Shown: in pieces, positions 1 to 8,910 of the stretch
Numbering within the stretch: the first letter of the stretch is position 1
Layout of the letters: every line of letters begins with the position of its first letter
Assembly (NCBI RefSeq): GCF_025399195.1
Contig: NW_026252109.1
Location: 1-64,000 of the forward strand
Length of the DNA stretch: 64,000 nt
Source of the DNA: Umbelopsis ramanniana AG
Taxonomy: Eukaryota; Mucoromycota; Umbelopsidomycetes; Umbelopsidales; Umbelopsidaceae
Reading direction: 5' to 3'
The notes under the pieces: model-generated
What the model was told of the DNA's origin: nothing
The model's database searches: none
The model's input: only the letters and a program-made list of their open reading frames with translations
Program-made: the position numbers and the translations under genes

Positions 1-240
1 TCCGATCTTGCAATGAGTCGGAGTCATCTAACGTCTTTGTAGTACAGGTGATAGAAAAAAATGGATTATAAAGGAGAGCTCCGCTGGCATGCTTCGGAGG
101 TACCTTGGAAACGCATCATATTCTGCGTCTACCATGAATGCTGTGGTACTGTTACTGCACTCCAACATAATGAAATGACCAACAAATCTGATGCTACAAA
201 CAGAATGCAAAAAAGTGTAGTGGTTCAGGCTCTAGAAGAA

Positions 241-280
241 AAAGGATTATGTGGGGGATTATGTGGGGGATTATGTGGGT
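241..280. repeat. Short tandem repeat, 12-bp unit
   Basis: Three near-perfect copies of a 12-bp unit (GGGGGATTATGT-like) lie just upstream of the recombinase remnant. In one frame it would read as repeated Gly-Gly-Leu-Cys, but the surrounding open frame shows no other protein-like character, so I treat it as non-coding. It may mark the edge of the decayed mobile element. Confidence 0.6.
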
Positions 281-324
281 TTTTTCAGCTAACTCCTTCC
301 ATTTATGGGTGACGATTTTATTTT

Positions 325-723
325 TTGGCAGAGAACCTTAAAAATCCCCACATAGTCCTACGTATACTAATTCTAAGGAAGATCCCCCTCTGCCCGGTCG
401 CTGCATTTCTGGCTCTGAAAAATCATCCAGGCGCGGCCCAACGACCGCCGGATAATCTCTTCGTTAACAGCCTCCACCCTGCCAAACCTATTTCGGTCGC
501 GACAAAATCCTCTTGGCTTCGTGTCCTGACCAAGATGTCCACTGACTTGGTCCCAGTGCCTAGCATTCGCTCCTTAGCCTCAGACCTTGCTCTGTCGAGA
601 GGTGTCCCCAAGGACGATGTCGTCACACTCGGAAACTGGTCCTCGGACTCCGTTTTCGAATTTCATTAGCGGCGCTCGCGCCTTCAGAAAACCAACATGT
701 CTGCAGTCGTACTGCGTAACAGT
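325..723 (+). pseudogene. Tyrosine recombinase C-terminal fragment (DIRS/Crypton-like), broken
   Basis: The translation carries the C-terminal half of a tyrosine recombinase of the kind found in DIRS-like retroelements and Cryptons. There is a CPVAAF stretch, a DNLFVN motif, the arginine box IRSLASDLALSRG, and the helix VVTLGNWSSDSVFEFH. In intact relatives the next residue is the catalytic tyrosine, followed by basic residues. Here that codon is TAG (667-669), and the same frame continues with RRSRLQKTNMSAVVL before the next stop, so the conserved tail is still readable. The N-terminal half, including the first catalytic arginine, is missing. No reverse transcriptase or terminal repeats were recognised nearby. 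This is a dead remnant; the family call is firm, the exact element class is not. Confidence 0.7.
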
Positions 724-822
724 CCAACTTAAATGACTTGGCGTACGCTGTAGCAGCAGTCATACCTGGAGGTTGTTTAAGTCCTACGGACAAGACTTAT
801 AATAAACGGTGATACGACGTCA

Positions 823-917
823 GAGTATTTGGTAAATTATTTGGTTTTGGGGGGAATTATTTGGTTTGGTTAAACCAAAACCAAACCCCAATACCAACCA
901 AATACCAAATAATTTGC
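823..917. repeat. AT-rich inverted repeat
   Basis: The arms AAATTATTTGGT (834-845) and ACCAAATAATTT (904-915) are perfect reverse complements. The interior is built from GGTTTGGTT and AACCAAAACC blocks that can also pair. The structure lies immediately before the 31-bp tandem array and looks like a hairpin-forming end or a remnant of a small mobile element. No ORF is present. Confidence 0.7.
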
Positions 918-930
918 GGAACTCATAAAA

Positions 931-1080
931 ATTATGAGTGAACTCCCACTTGTGACTTGCGTTTATGAGTGAACTCTCGTTTGGGGCGCTTTTATGAGTG
1001 AACTCTCATTTGTGACGCGTGTTTATGAGTGAACTCTCATTTGTGACGCGCGTTTATGAGTGAACTCTGTTTTGGGTATT
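931..1080. repeat. Tandem array, five copies of a ~31-bp unit
   Basis: Units begin with TATGAGTGAACTC at 933, 964, 993, 1024 and 1055, spaced 31, 29, 31 and 31 bp. The 3' half of each unit varies (TCATTTGTGACGCG in the most alike copies). Each unit contains the partial palindrome ATGAG/CTCAT. The array ends 30 bp before the start codon of the zinc-finger gene, so it sits in that gene's promoter or 5' UTR. It could be a promoter repeat with protein binding sites or the subterminal repeat of a transposon. It is not a CRISPR: there are no unique spacers and this is a eukaryotic setting. Confidence 0.8.
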
Positions 1081-1111
1081 AGCGGTTCATTTCCAACCTC
1101 TCTCTATCGAC

Positions 1112-3188
1112 ATGTCCAGCAAAAAGCCTCAAACTGTCACCTTACAGCTAACTTGTCATGTTTGCGAAAAGGGTGGATATCGTACTGATAATTTCAGGAG
1201 ACACCTAAGAAGTCACGGTATAAAAGACATACTGTAATGTAAATGGACTTCTTGAGACTGAAGAATTGCGCATAGGCATCGAGATTAAGGAAAGACGAGG
1301 AAACGGATTTAGAAGAATCGATAATGACCAGTAAGGAGCTCTATGCATTGATGAGTTAAACGTTTCTCAATTTCTGATGATTGTAGGTATATATATGCAT
1401 CCGCAAACGATGTAACTGCCATGAAGCACCAAGAATGCATTGCTTGCGAGCATCATTGCGCTGATATATTGGATTTGAGAATACATATTATTGAAAGTCA
1501 TACGGGTACTGTATGATATTTGGAGTTGTTTTAAGCAAATGAAAATGGGTAGTAACACTCGTACTTCTAGTGCTGCAAGTAGAAGAAAATGCTGGAAGCT
1601 CTTCTGATGGTAAGGAAGACGCTGCGCTGATAGTTGACATTGCCGATATCTTTACTGATGGAATTGTGGTAGAACGTGCGCAAGTAAAACAGTCTTCCAA
1701 GCGAAACAATGAGACTTTACAATCTCCTCCAATATCAGATGGATTGAGTCAAGCGTCAGGCAAGACTTTGATGGAACATGTGATTATGTTTAATTTGGAC
1801 ATGTATACTGATGATTGAGTTATCTCGATAGATGTGAGCGTAAAAAAAAGAAAAGGCTATGAGACGCCAACAGCAGTTCAACCGATTCAGCGGCATCGAA
1901 ACTTGCTTGAGGAGTTTACGACCAGTCTGGAGGAAAATCCTTTTGATGATGATGACGACCCGCTTATCTCTGTTCCTACGGAAATCGGCTTCGAATTTAA
2001 GCGTGAAAGTGAAGAAGAATGGCTTTTGTATGGTGATGACGTCTTGGAGACTATCTACAATTACCAAAATACGAGTCTCAGACATTTACGCCAGAAGACT
2101 GCTATCAACGAGAATATCGAAAGGATACTGTCATTGTCTTCCATCATTTTACTCAGACATCAAAGCACGATATTTGATGGCAGCTCAGATCAATCGAAGC
2201 TGAGAGAAGCTATCAAATCTGAACAATTGAGCGCATTGCAATCGGAAATGAATAAAGATAAAAAATCTGATTTGGAATCGCTTCGGAAAACCTTGAAGGT
2301 GAATCTAAAGGCGGATTTCGCTAAACTGTCATCAGAGATTTTGAACTGACATGTTTGTAGATGACCCTTAAGGAAAATAGTCGTTCTTTAGGTTTGAAGG
2401 CAATCGATGCGACTGAAATGAAAGAGTTGAGTCGCTTGAAAGAACTGACACGCTATATGTAAGTCCACTTTCGTACATGTTACACATAATAAAGCGCAAA
2501 TTCTCATTCACTTGTTGTAACAAGAATTAGTCAACACCCTTTTCGTGAAGTATCGCATGTCGGTCGTAAAAGTGAGACTGAGACACAGTGTACCGCAGCA
2601 CACCTATACCCTTTCATGTTGAACATGTATGGTGATCCAGATAGGTTTCCAGTTGTCTTTGGTAACAGTTCTTCCACCGCTTCGGCAGCTCGCATCAACG
2701 GAAAATACCAAGCACGGCAGCCAGATGGTATCATACAAGTCGTCCATGGGCACACCATTCTTGAAGCTGGATATGTGGAGAACAAGTTCAACAACGCCAC
2801 CAAGGCAAATGTTGCAAAGGACTTGATGCGACTTTGTCGATTTGCGAAGGACAGTTTGGATCTTCTGCGCAGGAGATCAGTGGATCCAGACCTCTTTATA
2901 ACATTGAATCAAATTGTCGACCACCATGTGGATCTCCTCGTTGCAAAACGCCAGGCGGATGGCTACACCATAATCACTCAAGTTGGATCATACGAGTTGC
3001 CGAGCACCATTAGGGGCATGCTTGCTTTTCTAGATGATTATGAAGAACTGCACGCTTATTTTGATGCAAGCCTGGACTGCTGTCAAAAAGTTCGGCAAGT
3101 TCTTATGACGAACCCTCCGACATTGGCTGATACAGCGTATCGGCAATGTGTCAGCACACCAGATCTGAAAAAATTCTTGTTACTTTGA
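1112..3188 (+). CDS. C2H2 zinc-finger protein with PD-(D/E)xK-like C-terminus, 7 exons
   Basis: I assembled one continuous 571-codon frame from exons 1112-1217, 1276-1330, 1387-1505, 1571-1802, 1851-2298, 2361-2458 and 2531-3188. Every junction has GT-AG ends and matching phase, and introns are 48-72 bp. The exon 5 acceptor is the weakest point: 1839 also keeps frame. Residues C15, C18, H31, H35 form a first C2H2 finger and C71, C74, H87, H92 a second. The middle (about 95-380) is acidic and Ser/Lys-rich. The C-terminal part has RQPDG at about 416-420, then GYVENK at about 433-438, a spacing typical of the PD-(D/E)xK nuclease fold, followed by a Leu-rich helical stretch. The C-terminal pattern resembles a protein family I associate with Mucorales genomes. 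A nuclease role is inference. Without splicing, a TGA at 1816 would separate the two halves, so the 1803-1850 intron decides the model. Confidence 0.65.
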
Positions 3189-3885
3189 GATCTACGTACC
3201 CAAGATCATTGCTTGCATTTTCACCTACACAATCATCAACGTGTTTCATCTTTTGTTACATTAGCTGGATAAAACCATTTGCGTATACCCTCATACTTGC
3301 TCTCATTTACCTTCCTTCATTTTTTGCATTTTTCGTAGCTCAATAAACATCATCTCATTTATAAATTTGACACCTCTCATTATCAGACATGAAGCCATAT
3401 ATCAGATCGGTTATGTGTGAAAAACAAACGAAGGCCAAAACATCTTGCGTATTTAGGATGCGCATACATATACAAGTAATAGATCAATTTTGCAATCAGA
3501 GCCATGAAGGAGGTATCTGCGGCGTTGAAAGATTTTTTCCAAATGATGAAATGCTTTTAGAATTATGTTTGATGGGAGGCGGTGAACACATTTTGGCAAC
3601 AAAACAGGAGTCAGCATAGATTTCCTCAGATTGTATATTTATCCTTGGATAGAAGTATGATGTTCTTCCATGTTAACAAAAGGCGTAGTAATACATATCT
3701 GAGTTATGACCCATACCTAATCGTACGCGAGGGGTAAAACCGAAGCCAGCAATTTTCTGACCTTTCGGATCACTTTCGCTAAACCCATCCGTACCGTGTC
3801 ATAAACTGCCGTGGAAACTGGAAAATCATAAAAAGCAACCCTTTTTTCTTTCTCTCCCAATTTATTCAATTAAGAACTTTTTCAA
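3189..3885. other. Intergenic, no gene seen
   Basis: This is AT-rich sequence with the 3' UTR of the zinc-finger gene (AATAAA-like at about 3343) and the apparent promoter of the truncated gene that follows. A 76-codon open frame at 3389-3619 has no recognisable domain, no homopolymeric codon bias and no splice partner, and I do not call it a gene. Confidence 0.5.
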
Positions 3886-3890
3886 TTGCC

Positions 3891-4175
3891 ATGCTCGAAC
3901 ACATGGAGACTACTTTCCAGGCCGCCATCGACGCTAGCAAGATCAACGGAGCTGTTATTTGTGCCACCGAGGGCCGCTTTGTTTACGAAAAGGCAATGGG
4001 CGAGCGCACACTACTGTCTGGCGAGAAACGTCCACAGAAGCTGGACGACGAGCTTTTCTCTCCTACTCCAGTCTCCGTTCATTTCCTTCTTCTCTTCTTC
4101 CTCAGTTCATATTTTTACTCGACAAGAACAACTAGGCTTACTCGCTTCGCTGACACTCGTTCCATTACGCAATAA
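3891..4175 (+). pseudogene. Beta-lactamase/transpeptidase-family gene, 5' fragment
   Basis: The first about 55 codons read as the start of a serine beta-lactamase-like (LovD/esterase-type) protein: an N-terminal helix, then INGAVICATEGRFVYEKAMG, then LLSGEKRPQKLDDELF. In intact relatives the sequence next runs into the SxxK active-site block. Here it changes abruptly to unrelated Phe/Leu/Ser-rich translation and stops at 4175, and I see no SxxK motif or later exon. A pyrimidine-rich promoter and good ATG context precede it, so the 5' end is preserved while the catalytic part is gone. An unseen intron carrying the rest is possible but I found no continuation in the next 1.5 kb. The first ATG may be 3891 (GCCATG) with another in-frame at 3903. 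Confidence 0.55.
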
Positions 4176-5714
4176 AAGTTTCCTCAAATGTTATCGTGGC
4201 AAGCGAAATCTTACGACAGCGGGCTTTTAAATATTTCTCAGAATCTTGAACTCATGAAAAGGACATGAATGTCGTTCTACATTCCACCCTTCCCCAACTC
4301 CATCCCGTTCAGTTCCAACTTCAGTCCATTTCTACACCATTTTATTTTCTTATGTCATATTCTCCCAATATTTCATCATCGTCATCGCAGATATGACTGA
4401 TTTAAATTCGACAACCTCTATGCGGCATCAACTCAACCAATCGATGTGTCCTTTACAGTGATAGCTCATTTGTACGCCAGGACCATGTAAGTTGACTTTC
4501 GTTTATGGATGTTAACATCGACCTTAGTGGCGAACATTAATGTTCATTTTCTCGGGTGAATGCCTAGGTTATATAGACTCAAACTTTCCCTGCGACATCT
4601 ACACTTTCTAGAGTATACTGCCGTTGCCATGGATAGCCGATTTGAGCATTTGGTGTAAAAGGAACAGGAAGATGTATGCCATATGTTTTTATGACATAAA
4701 TACGTATATATCCATAAAAGGCGAATTTACAAAGGCAACTAGTCTATAGTGAACTGCTTGATGTCGACGGCAAAGAGATACTGTACTTTATGCTCGCATT
4801 CAACAAATGAATTCTGAAATTTTGGCTAAAGATGCTCGGTTTTAATAAAAAATGAAAGCTCTATCCTTAAAACCATATCCTCTATGAAGAGGTGTGAAAG
4901 CCTAGCAAAATAGAGAAACATACGTCATATTATCAATGGTTTTGATGAATTATCGTTCAGAAATATAAATTTACAGACAGTAACGAAGAAAACACTTTCA
5001 AGGTTGGATCATTGTGTCCAGAATGCAAAATGTAAACACAAAACATAAAATTGAAATTCCACAAGTCAGCAAACATTGGTAAATGAACTATCGACTTTGT
5101 ACAACGAATTTTCTTTACACTTACAGCAGATCAACATATATTATAGAAAACAAGGTAAGGCTGCAAACAGGTTGCCTCGATCACTGTTATTAAGCATAAG
5201 AACTGCTCAACACCAAGCACTTAGCACTTGTAAAAACTAGGCTGTAGTCGATAGTGTAAGCTATTAGCATGAGCACTTTTGCGCTTAAGAAAAACTGTAT
5301 TAAGTACTGATGGCGACTTATACATCAATATACAAATACGTATTTGTCGCCTCAAAGTAGTAATCATCTTTGTGGCCGTGCTTTTTATCGTTTAGGATGA
5401 ACGCATTCACTTTCGATGAGTATTGGATTTCAGTAAGTTTTCATGACATGTTGGACCTTTTGCTACGATTTTCTCCGATATTTACTGAGGTCTTCGCATT
5501 TTTCTGTGCCGTATGCGTAAGACTTTCACCAACGAAAAGATACAGCTTCTAAATTTTGAACCAACAGTCCACCATTTCCACCTCTTATCATTGTTATCTA
5601 CGTTATATTTCACATCCCAAAGTCAGCACAAGCCAGAGCTGATGGTAATACCCTTGAATAATGGAGTGATTGTTGATCTCTTTATTGAATAGTGTAAAAA
5701 TTCTGAGTTAACCT
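4176..5714. other. Gene-poor AT-rich stretch
   Basis: About 1.5 kb with no supported gene. A short open piece near 4405-4487 ends at a good donor-like GTAAGT, but neither a partner exon nor a domain was found. A 60-codon frame at 5370-5552 has no features. This is probably decayed sequence behind the truncated beta-lactamase-family gene plus the 3' flank of the next gene. Confidence 0.5.
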
Positions 5715-6472
5715 CTATTTCTTAGCTGAAGCAACGGCTCCGTTGTATCCGTCCATAAGTGCTTTATAGGTAGGGATGTGGGAACCGAACAAGTTTGCAA
5801 GACCCTCAAGATCCATTCGCCAATCACGGGCCAGCTCACAGGCAACAGCAAACCAATTCATGAGTTGAATTCCGCTAGCTTCCATTCGTGACCATGAAGC
5901 ATCTCTGATAGCTTCATTAAATGTACCAGAAGCGTCGGTAACCACAAAAACATCGTAGCCAGCAGCCTTGGCAGACAAAGAAACGAATGTCACGCATACA
6001 TCAGTAACAATACCTGAGATGATGAGCTGTTTCTTTCCGGTAGCTTTTACAGCTTTAACGAAATCAGGATCATCCCAAGCGTTGATCTGGCCTGGTCTAG
6101 CAACATAGGGTGCATTTGGGAACTTGGCCTTGAGCTCTGGCATCATAGGACCATTAGGACCGTCTTCACGGGATGTGGTCAAGACTACTTTCAAATCAAA
6201 GTATTTTGCAGTGTCACCAACGGCCAAGATAGTGTTCTTGAAAGAGTCTGGGTTAGTGTCTTGAACAAGATTGAAAAGTCCCACTTGGTGATCGATGAAG
6301 AGAACAGCTGCGTCCGAAATGTTCAAGCGATTGTAGCTTTCTACTTAAGGTGGTTATTATCATTCTTTCTTAAACACTTCCATAATGTACAATACGTACT
6401 TGCAGCCGAAGCATAGCTGGCAACGGACAAGAGACCGACGAGGGCGGTGGCAAAGTTGAAGTTGATACGCAT
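5715..6472 (-). CDS. Secreted isochorismatase-family cysteine hydrolase
   Basis: Two exons (6472-6400 and 6340-5715, 59-bp intron) give a 232-residue protein. Exon 1 encodes almost exactly a signal peptide (MRINFNFATALVGLLSVASY...ASAA); exon 2 encodes the whole hydrolase domain. Domain signatures are AVLFIDHQVGLF near the start (catalytic Asp), an internal Lys region, and LIISGIVTDVCVTF with the nucleophile Cys. The pattern is closest to the YcaC-like branch of the family, whose substrates are usually unknown amides or esters. Most members are cytosolic, so a predicted secretion signal is unusual. A TATAAATA box lies about 85 bp upstream. The older single-exon reading would have to start at a TTG; splicing supplies a proper ATG and a signal peptide. 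The family call is firm; substrate unknown. Confidence 0.9.
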
Positions 6473-6555
6473 TTTGAGAGAAGAGTTATTGTATTGGGAG
6501 ACGAATACTTGTGTACTTGGATACTGACTGTGTGTCCTATGCTCGGTAGTCCTGA

Positions 6556-6563
6556 TATTTATA
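6556..6563 (-). promoter_or_regulatory. TATA box of the isochorismatase-like gene
   Basis: TATAAATA on the minus strand, about 85 bp upstream of the ATG at 6472, with an AT-poor flank. It fits a focused promoter for a regulated secreted protein. Confidence 0.5.
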
Positions 6564-7395
6564 CTCCTGAATTGTGTATATTATAGCGAGATGATGGTGC
6601 CTTGAAATAAATTCCCGGCCGGTGTATACACATCAGATTCTAACAGTATAGCACAGCCACCGTGTTGGAACACGAAGAAGATCGAATACATGCATGTATG
6701 CTGTTAAAGTTTTTATCGGCATTATGATCTGGTATTAAATTCCAGTTTATGATCGTACGGCACAAATCATTACAAAGCTTTTGTGCCGGTGCAGATCTTA
6801 GATCCACAAACACCGCATATCTTCTCTCGCCACATGCGCTCACCCCCTTTAAGTCGTATGTCCGACCCACTACATCGAGTACTAATGTTAACTCTTATTA
6901 GCCGCCATGCTGTTTCTCGGATCTCCTCTATGGGTTCCAAGCAATGATTTTCTTCATTATAGGTGAATGACATTTGATAAAAATGTTTTTGGCTAATGCG
7001 TCACCTCATTCATGAGTGAGGTGGATGCTTAATTTCATTTATCGTACGAGTGTGTAGCCGATCACACGCAGTATTAGAATAAAGTTTTTTTTTTGGGCAA
7101 TCGCTTGTGTGATTTTATTATGTTAAAGCGATGAGTAGTTGTGACCCCGCCTATTCTTAGGTCGTCCATGCAACTTTAATTTTGCCTTGGTGAACACTGC
7201 AGGGGAGAGAGCACCATAATATACATTGTGCAAAATAATATAGGATATTCAAATAAAATGACTTTCATATGTAGAATGAGAGCAGTTGAGGGGAACATTC
7301 CAGTAGCCATTCATGTCTCATGCGTTGAAATCATCTCTGCTCGGGATATGGTTGAACGTTAACTCTGATCTCAGGCTAAAATAAGCGTGACATCA
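6564..7395. other. Intergenic between divergent genes
   Basis: The region holds the upstream parts of the isochorismatase-like gene (minus) and the dioxygenase-like gene (plus). Open frames on the minus strand at 6640-6973 and 7371-7571 lack domains and are rejected. No repeat or RNA gene was recognised. Confidence 0.5.
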
Positions 7396-8547
7396 ATGGA
7401 GATCCCACGACATCTCTTTCTGTTCAACATGGCACCAGCATCAACATTACAGACTTCCGCTGCACAAGAAAATCGCCATATTACGACACAGTTGCAGTCA
7501 AATGGTTTCATGCTAGATATGTCTGACAAGCGACTTGGCTGGCTGACTCCTACTGACCCTCGTTTACCCACGGAAGCTTTACGTGAGATATTCGGAAAAC
7601 AGGGTAAATTACTTGTTTAGCAAGCTATGCTGTGCGCACTGTAAGACATTCAGTTGCTAATAGTCAGTGCTCCGATCCAACAACTCCAGGGTATCTATTT
7701 CTTAAAGGATTAATTCCTGCGGAGTCTGCGCTGGAACAACGCCGCCATTTCTTCGAAAGTTACCAAGGTACCACGTTATTGGAACCTGGCACAACTCCTG
7801 AACAAGGCATTTTTAGTGGCGAAGACCCTGACGCTCACTCAGACCTTCAAATCAACTTTTATCACAAAACTACTGCCAGTGTCTATGATTTTGCTAAAAG
7901 GGATGACTTTTTAAAGTTTTGCCAACAATCTGCATTGAGGGAGTTTTTGCTCAAGTTTTTCGGTGAAGAGCCGTTTTTGTATACCAGGAAAATTATCCGA
8001 TACAACCTTCCCAGAGAGGAACATTCAACTGCCGTTCATATTGACCGCACGTTTCTAAGGGACGCCTCCCCTAACTTAGTTTCAGCTTGGATACCGCTTG
8101 GACCAGCTACGGTTGAAATGGGTTCTTTGATGTATTTAGAGGGTTCTCATACTATTGGCATTGACATGGAGGAAGACTGGAAACAGGTCAATCGAGACTT
8201 GCCCCATGAAGAGAAGATCAACCCCTATAATGTCAATATGGGCGAAGGAGGTGCCATTGGCAAAGATGCCCCAGCGATTGCAGAAAAGTACGATCGACGA
8301 TGGTTGGTAGCGGATTACGAACCAGGAGATGTTGTCCTACACACGCCGTACCTCATACACTCGGCGTGTCAAAATCAGGATACAGACATGACCATCCGAC
8401 TATCAACTGATCTTCGCTTCCAACCTGCAAGGTTTGTATCACTTGAATCCTTACAAATTTCATCGTCATGAAATAACATGTTATCTTTGCAGTGAAACGA
8501 TTTCACAACGTTGGTTGAACGATTGGGCAATTGGCGACAAACTATAA
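7396..8547 (+). CDS. Phytanoyl-CoA dioxygenase (PhyH) family protein
   Basis: Three exons (7396-7603, 7654-8431, 8493-8547; introns 50 and 61 bp) give 346 residues. The fold is a cupin-type Fe(II)/2-oxoglutarate oxygenase. The HxD pair is H198-x-D200 (VHIDRTF), the distal iron ligand is H305 (PYLIHSACQN), and the 2-oxoglutarate-binding Arg is about R318 (TIRLSTDLRF). The EMGSLMYLEGSH stretch is typical of PhyH. The last exon adds SETISQRWLNDWAIGD and a stop, replacing the short read-through that would otherwise end in the intron. Members hydroxylate varied small molecules or fatty acyl-CoAs; the substrate here is unknown. ATG at 7396 is the first in frame; 7429 is an alternative with better context. 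It converges on the amino-acid permease. Confidence 0.88.
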
Positions 8548-8910
8548 TCTTAATTTATATGGCTTGCATTTTCTCATATTGTCTGACCTTGGTACAATGC
8601 GTGACTTTTTTGAACACCGGCACCAGTCTTTTTCATCATCAATGAGAAATAAAGAAAAAATTAACATTAACATTTAGATATGAGTAAGGCTATCAAGTTT
8701 TGTAAGAATCAAGTATTCAAAGTAAAGTGTTAAATCTGACATTTGGACCATGTGGTTTTTGTTTGCACACATTTGGAACCATTTGGTACAAGGGCATTTT
8801 GCCTGCTTCCGAGGAGGATAATTGTCAACATGAGATCACATACGGATGAAGCTTATTTAGTCCAGACTTACCATAAATAAATATTCATCAGTAACGATAA
8901 GACCTTTGCT
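8548..8910. other. Convergent 3' flank
   Basis: AT-rich sequence between the stop codons of two convergent genes, with AATAAA-like signals on both strands (for example near 8650 and 8875). Nothing else is seen. Confidence 0.5.

Noticed and set aside
931-1080. Array considered as CRISPR
   Set aside because: Units are contiguous with no unique spacers, and the genome is eukaryotic.
1834-2349. 171-codon frame as an independent gene
   Set aside because: Its nominal first codon is GTG, and its end is replaced by an intron in the model that joins it in phase to exons on both sides.
3389-3619. 76-codon frame
   Set aside because: No domain, no supporting splice site and no ATG context beyond chance.
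4405-4487. Possible exon ending in GTAAGT
   Set aside because: No partner exon, domain or conserved context could be found.
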